Counted from the first letter of the stretch, positions 37,101 through 45,598 are shown. The stretch is DNA of 64,000 nt from Pedobacter mucosus (GCF_022200785.1 NZ_CP087585.1:2480001-2544000), one strand, 5' to 3'. Translations and numbers: made by a program. The notes: generated from the letters alone by a model not told the origin.

Positions 37101-37468
37101 GCGTATCCATTGCCAATGCGGTTTTATTAATTACAAATGCGGAAGAGTTAAGAAAATATAATGGAAATGCCTTGGAATCTGCAAGAGAAGCGGCTGCGTT
37201 GCGTTTGCGCCCAATAATTATGACAAGTATAGCGATGATTGCCGGAATGTTACCCATGGCGATTGGTCATGGTGAAGGTGGCGGTGCAGTTTCACCATTA
37301 GGAAGAGCCGTAATTGGCGGACTAATAGCTTCTACATTTGCTGTTTTGATCATTCTACCATTGGTTTTTGCATGGGTGCAAGGAAATCAAACAACCGATT
37401 CTATGTCTTTAGACCCAGAAGATAAGGACAGCATTCATTACATATCAGGTTTAGCGGAAAACGAATAA
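34184..37468 (+). CDS. RND efflux transporter (AcrB/MdtB-like permease)
   Basis: A 1094-residue inner-membrane proton-driven pump. The start MNLIRFALRKPISILVMVAG is typical, as are the porter block LMKLTYYEGTNMAQAAAEL, the central TM block with GLALAIGILVDESTVTIENI (the functional Asp in TM4) and the C-terminal repeat with GVSIANAVLLITNAEELRKY and RLRPIIMTSIAMIAGMLPMA. Two large periplasmic loops are present. An additional charged stretch of about 60 residues lies between TM6 and TM7 (HPKKGATHHPG...). Substrate specificity (drugs or metals) cannot be told; the lack of a metal-binding signature favours organic compounds. Confidence 0.94.
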   Translation: MNLIRFALRKPISILVMVAGLFFFGIGAITQIKVDILPQMNLPVIYIAHPFGGYTPNQMEAYFGKQYVNILLFANGIKSIETKNTQGLMLMKLTYYEGTNMAQAAAELSALSNRAQAIFPPGSQPPFVIRFDASSLPVGQLVLSSKTRSNNELQDLANTYVRPNFSAIPGLLSPAPFGGSPRTVEINVNPSLLRSHNLTVDQVVEAIRLNNQTAPSGNIRIGDKNYITPTNYTIKNVKDFENIPLFKGSVQNLQLRDVATVKDGADLVAGYALINGKRSVYLSIAKSGDASTWDVVKNLKKNLPNIQNSLPEDVQLSYEFDQSVYVINAVKSLVSEGAIGAILTGLMVLLFLGDKRAALIVILTIPTSIIAGILFLKLFGQTINIMTLSGLALAIGILVDESTVTIENIHQHFDMGKPKALAIWDACKEIAFPKLLILFCILAVFAPAFTMTGIPGALFLPLALAIGFSMVVSFLLSQTFVPIMANWLMVAHPKKGATHHPGITQDEADFAATGIPIETENHTLNQKKVLVERADFSGNGKIGFFDKFRNRFMRFIDRIMPYRKAVVIVYLIAIVSIAALLLFNIGRDVLPRVNSSQFQLRLRAPDGTRLERTEEKANQVLAELKKAVGAEHVGITSVYIGQHPAQFSVNPIYQFMAGPHEAVFQVSLKDFVEDMDEFKDNFRSRIKTILPDVKLSFEPIELTDKVLSQGSPTPVEIRIAGKNKKLNEKFANKMLAELKEIPYMRDVQIAQPIKYPSLNIDIDRTRAAQIGVDMADISRSLIASTSSSRYTDKNIWLDEKSALPYSVQVQVPLNQMNSKDDIGEIPLLKNASRPILSDVAKITADTTYGENDNLGAMPFLSVTANLYHTDLGTATKDVDKAIKGVGELPRGLNISAVGMSKVLTETLDSLQSGLLVAIVVIFLMLAANFQSFKVPMVILATVPAVILGSLLLLTITGSTLNLQSYMGIIMSVGVSIANAVLLITNAEELRKYNGNALESAREAAALRLRPIIMTSIAMIAGMLPMAIGHGEGGGAVSPLGRAVIGGLIASTFAVLIILPLVFAWVQGNQTTDSMSLDPEDKDSIHYISGLAENE

Positions 37469-37482
37469 ATTATCACAATTAA

Positions 37483-38583
37483 ATGAAAACAAAGATATTC
37501 TCAACAGCAATTTTGACAACAGGATTTGCTATAATAACAGCGATTTATGGTTGTGGCAATTCTGAATCAAAAGTAGAAAGTAAAAAAGAGAAGGAAGTGA
37601 CCATTGCTACTTTTAACCTTCAGAAAGAAAAATTATCAACAAGCTTAACTTTGCCAGGAGAGTTAATTGCTTTGCAACAGGTCGATTTATATGCAAAAGT
37701 AAGTAGTTTTGTTAAGGTTTTAAAAGTTGATATTGGATCTGAAGTTACTAAAGGTCAGTTGTTGATGACCCTCGAAGCTCCAGAAATGACCTCGCAGGTT
37801 GCTGCAGCCCAATCAAAATTGAAAGCTCAGGAAGCCATTTATACGGCAAGCAAAGCAAATTACAATCGGCTTTACGAAACCAGTAAAACCCCAGGAACCA
37901 TTTCGACAAACGATTTAGACCAGGCTATGGCGAGGAAAAATTCAGACCTGGCGCAGTTAGATGCAGCAAAAGCATCAGTTAAAGAAGTGGGCTCCATTCA
38001 GGATTATTTAACCATCAGGGCGCCATTTACTGGAATTATTTCTGCCCGAAATGTAAATTTAGGTGCTTATGTTGGTCCTTCGGGAAAGGGATCTGATTTG
38101 CCCTTATTTACGCTACAAGATCAAAAGAACCTACGTTTAGCGGTATCCATTCCTGAGGTCTATACAGGTTATTTAAAAGCTGGCGATGAAATAACTTTTA
38201 CTGTAAAATCGTTACCAAGTCAAGTTTTTACTGCAAAAGTTAAACGTTTATCAGGCGCATTAGATTTGCGATTACGCTCTGAACGCATTGAAATGGATGT
38301 TGCAAATAACACAAAATCTTTGCTTCCTGGAATGGTTGCCGAAGTAAATATTCCGCTTCCGGCAAATGCCAGTACTTTTATTGTTCCTAAAAAAGCTTTA
38401 TTAGATACCAGTGAAGGATTTTACGTTTTAAAAGTTGAAAATAATAAAACCCTAAAAGTTGCTGTAAAAAAAGGTAGAGAAACCGATGATAAAGTTGAGC
38501 TTTTTGGAGATTTGAAAGAGGGTGATCAGCTAGTTGCTATACCAACAGAAGAAATGCATGATGGAACAGTGATTAAACCTTAA
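37483..38583 (+). CDS. RND periplasmic adaptor (membrane fusion protein)
   Basis: A 366-residue adaptor, probably a lipoprotein: the lipobox AIYGC ends a signal sequence at about residue 24. Then come the first half of the barrel-sandwich (LPGELIALQQVDLYAKVSSF), the helical hairpin (MTSQVAAAQSKLKAQEAIYT to LAQLDAAKASVKEV), the second half (LTIRAPFTGIISARNVNLGAYV) and the beta-barrel. It joins the RND pump and the TolC protein encoded just upstream. The order channel-pump-adaptor differs from the more common adaptor-pump-channel order. Confidence 0.93.
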   Translation: MKTKIFSTAILTTGFAIITAIYGCGNSESKVESKKEKEVTIATFNLQKEKLSTSLTLPGELIALQQVDLYAKVSSFVKVLKVDIGSEVTKGQLLMTLEAPEMTSQVAAAQSKLKAQEAIYTASKANYNRLYETSKTPGTISTNDLDQAMARKNSDLAQLDAAKASVKEVGSIQDYLTIRAPFTGIISARNVNLGAYVGPSGKGSDLPLFTLQDQKNLRLAVSIPEVYTGYLKAGDEITFTVKSLPSQVFTAKVKRLSGALDLRLRSERIEMDVANNTKSLLPGMVAEVNIPLPANASTFIVPKKALLDTSEGFYVLKVENNKTLKVAVKKGRETDDKVELFGDLKEGDQLVAIPTEEMHDGTVIKP

Positions 38584-38596
38584 TCACGTTTTTCAT

Positions 38597-39190
38597 CTAA
38601 TTTACCTTTAGCCAACCAGTTATACTCATTCTTTGTTTATTGGTTACTAAAACTTCATGCGCTAAATCGGAGCTTTTGAAAAACACACTTTTACCATTAC
38701 TGGGAGAAATATTCAGTTGTTCATCGTTTTGATAAATGCAAAGTTCTCCACCATCTTCAATTTTCCAATCCGCATTTAAATACATCACCATCGAGTATTG
38801 TCTACTGCCGTTATTTTGAAACTGATCAATGTGTTTTTTATAAAAAGCGCCGGTTTCATAAAGCGTATAGTGGAATTCGTAACCCGTAATACCGGTATAG
38901 CAAGTGCTGTTTAAATAAAATATAAATTTATCCATCAGGTCAAAAAAAGCATTTTCATGTTGATTGTTATGCTTCCGATCCAACCAATAAATAACATCAC
39001 TTCTAATTAGTTTATTTTGGGTAATTATCTGATTATTACCAACTCCAGCACTTAAGAGCTTATTACTTTTAAATAATAAATTTAGGTTTTCTTTAAGGTT
39101 AGCGGCTAACGAAATACTCAAAAAGTTATCAGCAATACCAATATTATCCTCAATAAAACTATTAATGAGGCAATCAAATATTTTTTCCAA
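38597..39190 (-). CDS. 2OG-Fe(II) oxygenase (prolyl 4-hydroxylase-like)
   Basis: A 197-residue Fe(II)/2-oxoglutarate dioxygenase. The iron triad is visible: His and Asp in FYKKHIDQF and the distal His in SDLAHEVL; the 2OG-binding Arg is in NKQRMSITGW. MVMYLNADW and DGGELCIY are the usual core strands. Bacterial members hydroxylate proline or other residues in proteins such as EF-Tu, but the substrate here is unknown. It converges with the efflux operon, 13 bp apart, and is divergent from the kinase-like gene. Confidence 0.87.
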   Translation of the reverse strand: MEKIFDCLINSFIEDNIGIADNFLSISLAANLKENLNLLFKSNKLLSAGVGNNQIITQNKLIRSDVIYWLDRKHNNQHENAFFDLMDKFIFYLNSTCYTGITGYEFHYTLYETGAFYKKHIDQFQNNGSRQYSMVMYLNADWKIEDGGELCIYQNDEQLNISPSNGKSVFFKSSDLAHEVLVTNKQRMSITGWLKVN

Positions 39191-39273
39191 CGGGTGTTTA
39201 TTAAGTTATAGCGATCGCTACAACTGCCGATAAGGTAGTCTTATTAAATGGTTAACATGTCAATTTGAAAATT

Positions 39274-39281
39274 TATCTTTG
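39274..39281 (+). promoter_or_regulatory. TAnnTTTG -7 promoter element
   Basis: TATCTTTG ends 22 bp before the ATG at 39304 of the phosphotransferase gene. No clear -33 element is seen. Confidence 0.65.
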
Positions 39282-39303
39282 GTAACCTCCAATCAAAGAT
39301 GCG

Positions 39304-40308
39304 ATGAATCCAATTTTTCCTGCCCAATATTCTACCTTATCTGCGTCCGCATTAAAACTTTATTTGATTAATGCTTATGAATTGGAAAATGCTACAACCT
39401 GTAAATTGTTAATTAGAAATGTTAGCGATACCTACATTTTAGAAAATAGTTCCTCCAAATATATTTTTAAAATCTATCGAGATGTGCACAGAAAGTTTCA
39501 AGAAATTGAAGCTGAGGTAGAACTTTTAAATATTCTAAAAGCAAATGGAAATGCGGTATCTTACCCAATTCAAGATAAAGATGGAAAGCAAATTCAGCAA
39601 TTTAACGCAATCGAAGGCACTAGAAATGGAATTTTATTTTCTTTTGCTGAAGGAAAAGTAATCCATGATTTAAAAGATGAACATTTAATTCAATTGGGGA
39701 AAGACATTGCGAAAATTCATCAAACCACATCTTCTATAAAACTTACCAATAAAAGGCAAGCTTATAATTTTGAAACCACCCTATATACGCCATTAAAAAC
39801 ATTGAAGCCGCATTTCATGAAGATGCCAAATGAGTATAATTATCTTGAGGAAATAGCAGGTAAAATGATTAACAAGTTTAGTGAATTTGATACTGAAAAT
39901 TTCAGTTATGGATATTGCCATTATGATTTGTTTCCCAAAAACTTCCACTTTAATGATAAGGGAACAATAACTTTCTTTGATTTTGATTTCGCGGGTGAAG
40001 GCTATTTAATTAATGATTTGATGTCTTTCCTGAACCATTACTTTTTTCATGGCATCAATAATTTAATCACACCAGAGCAAGCTGAGAAAGATTTTAATAC
40101 TTTTTTGAAGTCCTATCAGGAAATTAAAGTATTAACCGAAGATGAAATTAAAGCCATTCCATATCTTGGCGTTTCCTTTCACCTATTCTTTCTAAAATTT
40201 TTTTATGATAATTTTGATGACTGGTCAAATCCGTTTCTAACGCCAAAATTCACTAAACATCGAATTGATCTAATTAAAAAATGGGAAAAACAATATTGTA
40301 ACTTTTAA
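39304..40308 (+). CDS. Aminoglycoside-phosphotransferase-fold kinase
   Basis: A 334-residue small-molecule kinase of the APH/choline-kinase/homoserine-kinase II fold. The catalytic loop is HYDLFPKNFHF (catalytic Asp and Asn) and the metal-binding segment is ITFFDFDFAGEGY. The N-lobe strand SKYIFKIYRD provides the ATP-binding lysine. It is unlikely to be a resistance determinant as such; homologues phosphorylate amino alcohols, sugars or homoserine. It is followed 55 bp later by a dienelactone hydrolase gene, possibly on the same transcript. Confidence 0.85.
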   Translation: MNPIFPAQYSTLSASALKLYLINAYELENATTCKLLIRNVSDTYILENSSSKYIFKIYRDVHRKFQEIEAEVELLNILKANGNAVSYPIQDKDGKQIQQFNAIEGTRNGILFSFAEGKVIHDLKDEHLIQLGKDIAKIHQTTSSIKLTNKRQAYNFETTLYTPLKTLKPHFMKMPNEYNYLEEIAGKMINKFSEFDTENFSYGYCHYDLFPKNFHFNDKGTITFFDFDFAGEGYLINDLMSFLNHYFFHGINNLITPEQAEKDFNTFLKSYQEIKVLTEDEIKAIPYLGVSFHLFFLKFFYDNFDDWSNPFLTPKFTKHRIDLIKKWEKQYCNF

Positions 40309-40363
40309 GAAACTTTATAATAAGTTGCTTCAGCATTGTTATATTGTATTAAAAATCAACCTC

Positions 40364-41218
40364 ATGGATCAGAAAATTATCACCCTATACGACGAGTATA
40401 CGCATAGCCAGTTAAACAGAAAAGATTTTATGAAACGGCTGGCGATTCTTGCTGGCAGCACAGCTTTGGCAATGACAATTTTACCAATGCTAGAAAATAA
40501 TTATACAGCAGCTGCAGGCTTTGATAGTGATGAAATTGAGGTCGAAAATGTTACTTATACTGGAGTTGATGGTGAAATGAAAGCAGTTTTAGCAAAACCA
40601 AAAGGAAAGAAAAACTTAGGCTGCGTGTTGGTTATCCACGAAAACCGTGGATTAAATCCACATATAATAGACGTTACAAAACGTGTTGCTGCTGAAGGTT
40701 TTTTAGCTTTAGGCGTGGATGCACTTTCCCCATTAGGTGGAACCCCAGCCGATGAAGATAAAGGACGTGAACTGATTGGTAAATTAGATCCAGAAAAAAA
40801 CCTTCAAAATTATTTGAAAGGTCTCGAATATCTGCGTACCAGAAAAGATGGAAATGGAAAAGTAGGTTGTGTAGGATTTTGCTGGGGTGGCGGAATGTCA
40901 AATAAATTAGCAGTTAATGATCCAAAATTAAAAGCTGCCGTGGCCTATTATGGCGCTCAGCCAAATGCCGTTGATGTTCCAAAAATAAAAGCAAGTATTT
41001 TATGTCATTACGGCGGTTTGGATGAACGCATAAATGCTGGTATCCCCGCATATGAGCAGGCACTTAAAGAAAATAAAATAGACTATCAAATCTTCGTTTA
41101 TGAAGGCGTAAACCATGCTTTTAATAACAATACATCTCCAACAAGATACAACGAGGCGGCTGCAAAATTAGCTTGGAGTAGAACTATCGGTTTGTTCAAA
41201 AAGCAACTGGCAGTATAG
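40364..41218 (+). CDS. Dienelactone hydrolase family protein, probably exported
   Basis: A 284-residue alpha/beta hydrolase. The catalytic triad is visible: Cys in VGFCWGGGMSN, Asp in YGGLDERIN and His in EGVNHAFNN. The N-terminal NRKDFMKRLAILAGSTALAM resembles a twin-arginine signal with RK instead of RR, so export by Tat is possible. The upstream frame from 40325 adds 13 residues; MDQKIITLYDEY is the better start. The natural substrate may be a lactone or ester. It stands tail to tail with the minus-strand run beginning at 41220. Confidence 0.88.
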   Translation: MDQKIITLYDEYTHSQLNRKDFMKRLAILAGSTALAMTILPMLENNYTAAAGFDSDEIEVENVTYTGVDGEMKAVLAKPKGKKNLGCVLVIHENRGLNPHIIDVTKRVAAEGFLALGVDALSPLGGTPADEDKGRELIGKLDPEKNLQNYLKGLEYLRTRKDGNGKVGCVGFCWGGGMSNKLAVNDPKLKAAVAYYGAQPNAVDVPKIKASILCHYGGLDERINAGIPAYEQALKENKIDYQIFVYEGVNHAFNNNTSPTRYNEAAAKLAWSRTIGLFKKQLAV

Positions 41219-41219
41219 T

Positions 41220-42236
41220 TTACTTTATTTCTAATTGATAAATAGAACCACGTTCGCCAGCCAAAATTATTTGATTTCCCTTTTTAGACTTTTGAACCGC
41301 ATTAAAGCTTTTATCAGAAATTTTCTTCCAATTCAGTCCTGCATCTGTAGAAATATCAGTTCCGGAAGTTCCAGTGGCAATTATTATATTAGCATTCAAA
41401 TAAGTAACGCCAGATTTATAACCAGAAACTGGCGTTACTGGCTTTTGCCAAGTTGTACCACCGTCCTTTGTCAGTAAAACATTGTTGTTATTTTCTTTAT
41501 CTTTCACATAATTTCCTCCAACAACAATTCCATTTTTAGCATCGAAAAAATCCATAGAAAATGGACCAGTTGTACTTTCTCCTTGCCAAATTGGGCATTT
41601 AAATATTTGCCAGGACTTACCATAATTATTAGAAAAATAAATATTTGAAATCGTTCCACCACTTGCTATCCAAACCTTTCCACCAGGCAAAGTTTTTATA
41701 GTTGTACCACTAGCTGCAAAACCAGCTTCACCTTGTGCCGAATTAAATTTCAAATTTGAAGAGATATCAATCCAATTTTTCCCTGCATTATTAGTTGCTA
41801 ATAATTGCATTTTATTCTTAATCGGATCTCCAAAAATGATGGCTCTATTTTTATCCCAAAATCCTAAACCATCTAAAAATATAGCGGTATCTATGTTTTT
41901 GTAATTTTCTGTCCAAGTTTCGCCACCATCTATAGTTTTCAAAATATATGCTGGAGAACCAGCATTAACGATTACGGCTTGCTTTTCGTCGAAAGCCTCA
42001 ATATCTCTAAAATCCAATTTCTCGTAACCAAATGGCTTTAACCATTTCCATGTTAAACCACCATCGATTGTTTTACCTACTGCGCCATTGCTACCGCTAA
42101 CCCAGGTTACGTTGTCAGAAACCACACTTAATCCACGCAAGCTTGTTTTTGTGTTTTCACTCAAAAGCTTTAATGTGTAAGTCTGCCCGGCACAAAAAAA
42201 AGGTGCCAACAAAAGGCACCATATTAATTTTTTCAT
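41220..42236 (-). CDS. Secreted Ycf48/BNR-repeat beta-propeller protein
   Basis: A 338-residue protein with a signal peptide (MKKLIWCLLLAPFFCAG). It is built of six or seven propeller blades, each with a T-x-D-G-G-x-T-W type turn: KTIDGGLTWKW, KTIDGGETWTE, TNNAGKNWID, NYGKSWQIF, TKDGGTTWQK and STDAGLNWKK. This is the Ycf48-like/BNR architecture. In cyanobacteria Ycf48 assists photosystem assembly, but in Bacteroidota the role is unknown. The gene is 7 bp behind the DUF2147 gene on the same strand. Confidence 0.85.
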   Translation of the reverse strand: MKKLIWCLLLAPFFCAGQTYTLKLLSENTKTSLRGLSVVSDNVTWVSGSNGAVGKTIDGGLTWKWLKPFGYEKLDFRDIEAFDEKQAVIVNAGSPAYILKTIDGGETWTENYKNIDTAIFLDGLGFWDKNRAIIFGDPIKNKMQLLATNNAGKNWIDISSNLKFNSAQGEAGFAASGTTIKTLPGGKVWIASGGTISNIYFSNNYGKSWQIFKCPIWQGESTTGPFSMDFFDAKNGIVVGGNYVKDKENNNNVLLTKDGGTTWQKPVTPVSGYKSGVTYLNANIIIATGTSGTDISTDAGLNWKKISDKSFNAVQKSKKGNQIILAGERGSIYQLEIK

Positions 42237-42243
42237 TTATTAT

Positions 42244-42675
42244 TTATTTAACTCTTTTAAAAGTTTCTGATCTCCCTAGGAGGGAGATGCCAACGTATCC
42301 TCGAATGTTTAATACGTCGGCCCCTTTAAGCGACATATTACAACTGTAATCTTTGCCACTTTTAGGATCATAAATTGTTCCATCGGTCCACTTACCATCT
42401 TCATAAACAAAGTCTTTTAAAATTTCTAAGTTCAATAATGGTCTTTTCTGCAATTTTACATCCGGATTTTTAGCGTCCAATTTAGGCTTTCCATTTAAAT
42501 TTGGCTCTTTAATCCAAGCCAATTTTCCGAAATATTTATCACCTTTCTTGTAAATTTCTATTTGCCCTTCTCCTGATGGATTAAGCCATTTACCAACAAC
42601 TGCATCCTTGTTTTGTGCAAATGACGATAAAGATGCCGCTAAAAAAAATAATATTAAAAACTGAAATTTTCTCAT
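42244..42675 (-). CDS. DUF2147 secreted protein
   Basis: A 143-residue protein with a signal peptide (MRKFQFLILFFLAASLSSFA) and a DUF2147 domain: VVGKWLNPSGEGQIEIYKKG, FGKLAWIKEPN, DGTIYDPKSGKDYSCNM and VLNIRGYVG. It is a small lipocalin-like beta-barrel of the periplasm or outer membrane with no known function. It lies 7 bp before the propeller gene, so the pair is probably cotranscribed. Confidence 0.88.
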   Translation of the reverse strand: MRKFQFLILFFLAASLSSFAQNKDAVVGKWLNPSGEGQIEIYKKGDKYFGKLAWIKEPNLNGKPKLDAKNPDVKLQKRPLLNLEILKDFVYEDGKWTDGTIYDPKSGKDYSCNMSLKGADVLNIRGYVGISLLGRSETFKRVK

Positions 42676-42768
42676 AATTTATGCTAGTTAGTATCTCTAA
42701 AGATAGTAATTTGACTTATATCAGAACAAAAAACGTAGCGATATTTGAGAAATTTTCTTAGAAAAAAA

Positions 42769-43146
42769 TTATTTAGAGATGATGGGCAAGTATTTATGTC
42801 GATAAACAAAAAATAGAAATAAATTAAATATGAGCATAACAGCAACCAGCGGTAACTCTTTCGGACCTAAATATAAATGGTATAAAAATATATTTAACGT
42901 AACCGGAAAAATAATCAGTGCTGCTAATGGGGCTGTTCTACCAAATAATAACAATACACCGCAGCACAATTCGGTTAGCTTAATTAGCGGCATTAAATAA
43001 ATAGATGCCGTAACGCCTGCCATAAAGGTAGATTGAGCCGCTGTCATTTGAGGTTGCTCTGGCATGTATTTTAAAAAGAAGCTTATTGATGCAAAAAGAT
43101 ACATTGCTCCTAAAAGGATACGGATAATAATGGTCGCGATTTTCAT
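42769..43146 (-). CDS. DoxX-like membrane protein
   Basis: A 125-residue protein with four hydrophobic segments (residues about 5-24, 45-64, 70-88 and 97-116). The pattern IIIRILLGAMYLFASISFFLK, then IKLTELCCGVLLLFGRTAPLAAL, is that of the DoxX/DoxD-related family of small four-helix membrane proteins. The biological role is not established. It is the last gene of the small-protein run. Confidence 0.82.
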   Translation of the reverse strand: MKIATIIIRILLGAMYLFASISFFLKYMPEQPQMTAAQSTFMAGVTASIYLMPLIKLTELCCGVLLLFGRTAPLAALIIFPVTLNIFLYHLYLGPKELPLVAVMLIFNLFLFFVYRHKYLPIISK

Positions 43147-43214
43147 GTTATAAATTTGATTTCTATGTTAGAATAATAAAGGGGAAGACACTAATATTAA
43201 TTAATATGAGCCAA

Positions 43215-43607
43215 TTACTTTTTCTCATAATCAAAATTTGGCATACCAAAGAGTGCCCCCCAAAAAGTATGTTCCAAAGCCATTGTAACCTTACCCCCAT
43301 TTGATAAATTATTAAATAAATAATGGGCTTCTTCTTCAGTTTCGGCATCTACCGAAAGCGAAATCTCAGTACCAAAGGTAGATTTAGGCATGGTGTCTGT
43401 AATATCGGTTCCCATCAAAACATTGCCGCCAACTGGTAATGCGATGTGATTAAGCTTTCCTTGATCTGATATTCTCATGCCTTCACAACCTGGAGCATCT
43501 CTATAGTATTGTATAGCGATAAATTCTCCACCGAAAACTGATTTATAAAAATTAAATACTTCTTCAGTATTGCCATTGAAGTTTAAATATGTGTTTACTG
43601 TAGCCAT
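43215..43607 (-). CDS. PhnB-like VOC protein
   Basis: A 130-residue protein of the PhnB / 3-demethylubiquinone methyltransferase-like branch of the VOC fold. It has VNTYLNFNGNTEEVFNFYKS, FGGEFIAIQYYRD, LNHIALPVGGNVLMGTD and the C-terminal GALFGMPNFDYEKK, all typical. The catalytic role is unknown and several homologues lack obvious metal sites. It is separated from the DoxX-like gene by 68 bp and from the DUF1801 gene by 30 bp. Confidence 0.87.
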   Translation of the reverse strand: MATVNTYLNFNGNTEEVFNFYKSVFGGEFIAIQYYRDAPGCEGMRISDQGKLNHIALPVGGNVLMGTDITDTMPKSTFGTEISLSVDAETEEEAHYLFNNLSNGGKVTMALEHTFWGALFGMPNFDYEKK

Positions 43608-43637
43608 TTTTTGTGTTTTTTAAGCGCTATAAAATTA

Positions 43638-44024
43638 TTATGAATGATCAACTAGCGCAATCCAGTTGTTTACAAATTGCTTTAGAGCATCTTGTTTTAT
43701 ATAAATATCAGCCAGGCTATAAAACCTTGCTTCCCTTCTATCTATCCAATTGCCTTCAAGTATTGATGGATCTTCAATCATGTTTCCATTATAAAAAATA
43801 AAGATAATCTGGACAAAATGTTTTGCTCTTAAATTAAATGCAGCAAAATCAGATAGATAATAAAAGCTCGGTGAGTTCCACTTTAACCTTTCATTAAGGT
43901 TTTTATTAGCATCAAGAATAATGGATCTTAAAGATTCAATCTCTTTTTTAAAAGGATGATCAAGGTTTGCTATAAATTCATCTACCTGATCTTTTCCTGA
44001 AATCTTATTTTTTCTAATTGTCAT
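43638..44024 (-). CDS. DUF1801 (YdhG-like) protein
   Basis: A 128-residue protein of the DUF1801 family, a small alpha/beta fold. Segments VDEFIANLDHPFKKEIESLR, NERLKWNSPSFYY and AAFNLRAKHFVQIIFIFYNG are characteristic. Function is unknown; homologues often lie near regulatory or stress genes. It forms part of a co-directional run with the VOC, DUF1579-like and DinB-like genes. Confidence 0.82.
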   Translation of the reverse strand: MTIRKNKISGKDQVDEFIANLDHPFKKEIESLRSIILDANKNLNERLKWNSPSFYYLSDFAAFNLRAKHFVQIIFIFYNGNMIEDPSILEGNWIDRREARFYSLADIYIKQDALKQFVNNWIALVDHS

Positions 44025-44056
44025 TATCGTAGTTTCAATTTCAAATTAAGGTGCTA

Positions 44057-44464
44057 TCAACATTTTGTCAACTTCATTTCCATAAATGGCTGCCAGTTAT
44101 TATTATCAAATTTCTCCCATTTACCTACTATTGCCCCTGGTTTAAAATTCCCGATAAATCGCTCATCATCAGCAAATATCAATATTAAATCATCAATAAT
44201 TTTTAAAGTAGAAATTGTAATATTGCCTTCATTGTTAAAAGATTGACAGCGAAATACATTTTCCAAATCATCATAATAAATAATTTCTATTGCCTCTGTT
44301 TTCTTTTTATTTATGGATATGTTTACACGATGTACAACAAAAAAACAACCGTCTATCCACTCATAACTATCGGTGCCACTCAAAATAAGTCCTTCGTTAG
44401 TAATGCCTTCCGTATTCCATGAACCAATAAATGCTTCTAATTTTTTAAGCTGTACATTTCTCAT
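44057..44464 (-). CDS. DUF1579-like lipocalin-fold protein
   Basis: A 135-residue all-beta protein. LKKLEAFIGSWNTEG at the start and WEKFDNNNWQPFMEMKLTK at the end match small proteins related to DUF1579 / heme-binding beta-barrels; the middle has alternating strands such as AIEIIYYDDLENVFRCQSF. It has no signal peptide. The ligand is unknown. The assignment is by eye and could be to a neighbouring family. Confidence 0.65.
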   Translation of the reverse strand: MRNVQLKKLEAFIGSWNTEGITNEGLILSGTDSYEWIDGCFFVVHRVNISINKKKTEAIEIIYYDDLENVFRCQSFNNEGNITISTLKIIDDLILIFADDERFIGNFKPGAIVGKWEKFDNNNWQPFMEMKLTKC

Positions 44465-44483
44465 TCACTTTGTTTATGGCTTA

Positions 44484-44987
44484 TTAATTCAAGAATTTTA
44501 ACATGTTTTCTAATTGATGATTATGCCTTTGAGTATGATACATTACAAAATAAACGGCCTCTAAACGAGTCAAAAAACCGAAGTATGGTAATTCGAATGA
44601 TGTACAAGTTTTTGTTAAATCCAATTCTTTAACTGAACAAACCATATTTGCTTTAATACCATCTAATTGATGCAACAAATCATCTTTAATATAAGGCCTA
44701 AATGGCGGACAAATTGATTCTGGAGCACTCATCTTTGTGTTGAAATTGAGAAATATGTTCTTGATTTCTGCAACATCTTTATCCGCTGGTCGATTGGTTT
44801 CATCAATCGGACCATTAATCATCTCATCGAAACCACCGTTTGAAAGAACGATATGCTCTGCTAATTGCCCAGCAGTCCAGCTACCCAAAAATGGAACTTC
44901 ATTAATTTTTTCTTCGTCAAGACTCCGCAAAAGAATATTCATTTTGCTTAAAGTTTCATTTAACTCGTTAACTAATTTCTCCATCAT
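44484..44987 (-). CDS. DinB-family protein
   Basis: A 167-residue four-helix protein of the DinB/YfiT superfamily. The first metal-type His is in TAGQLAEHIVLSN and the later His cluster is in FVMYHTQRHNHQLENM. Members act as metal-dependent thiol transferases or have unknown roles. It starts 3 bp after the stop of the other DinB-like gene, so the two are translationally close and surely cotranscribed. Confidence 0.85.
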   Translation of the reverse strand: MMEKLVNELNETLSKMNILLRSLDEEKINEVPFLGSWTAGQLAEHIVLSNGGFDEMINGPIDETNRPADKDVAEIKNIFLNFNTKMSAPESICPPFRPYIKDDLLHQLDGIKANMVCSVKELDLTKTCTSFELPYFGFLTRLEAVYFVMYHTQRHNHQLENMLKFLN

Positions 44988-44990
44988 CTT

Positions 44991-45485
44991 TTACATGTAA
45001 TTCATTCCTTTGTAACCTAATAATCTGCGCCATAATGCAATTTGTCCGATACAATTTGCTTCGCGATATGTTGTAAAAGCAATCATATCGAAAAGTGTCA
45101 TCTTCATTTCAGGGAATTCTAAAACTTTATCTAGCGTTTCATCTGATACTTTAGTTAGAGCATTTTTTAATAATGGAGAAACTTTTAACCAATCAGATTT
45201 GAAATCCTCTAAATCAGGATAGTCCGCATCATCTATAATCCCTTTATTCTCTTTAAAAAGTTCACCGGTTTGTGAGGTAATGTTTACGCCCAAAGTTTGA
45301 GCTAAAAAAAACCGGCCAAAAACAATGCTACCGGTAATCCAGGCAATATGATTTGCTTTTGTATCCAGTCTTTTTTGGGCGTCTTTTTCTTCAATATCTT
45401 CTAATGCCTTTAATAAAAAGTCAGTTTGCATTTCATGAAGAACAACTATCCCATACATTTTACTGCTCACGAATTCACTTTCCAT
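44991..45485 (-). CDS. DinB-like protein
   Basis: A 164-residue helical protein of the DinB superfamily. KANHIAWITGSIVFGRFFLA holds the first conserved His, and TTYREANCIGQIALWRRLLGY replaces the usual C-terminal HxxxH by other residues, so metal binding may be weakened. It is the first gene of the minus-strand run and is divergent from the GlxA-type regulator gene, 132 bp away, a layout that suggests control by that regulator. Confidence 0.75.
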   Translation of the reverse strand: MESEFVSSKMYGIVVLHEMQTDFLLKALEDIEEKDAQKRLDTKANHIAWITGSIVFGRFFLAQTLGVNITSQTGELFKENKGIIDDADYPDLEDFKSDWLKVSPLLKNALTKVSDETLDKVLEFPEMKMTLFDMIAFTTYREANCIGQIALWRRLLGYKGMNYM

Positions 45486-45589
45486 ATAGATATATTAAAT
45501 ATTTAGTACATAAATAAATCTAGTTCTAATAAACGAAAGTAGTAATAGCCAAAAAAGTCATTTTTAAGGGGCATTTGAGACAAAATTAT

Positions 45590-45597
45590 TATCTTTA
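45590..45597 (+). promoter_or_regulatory. Near-consensus -7 element of the GlxA-type gene
   Basis: TATCTTTA differs from TAnnTTTG in the last base. It ends 20 bp before the start codon and directly precedes the palindrome at 45599. Confidence 0.5.
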
Positions 45598-45598
45598 A

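Noticed and set aside
39304..40308. Aminoglycoside resistance gene
   Set aside because: The fold is shared by many metabolic kinases and nothing ties this protein to antibiotics.
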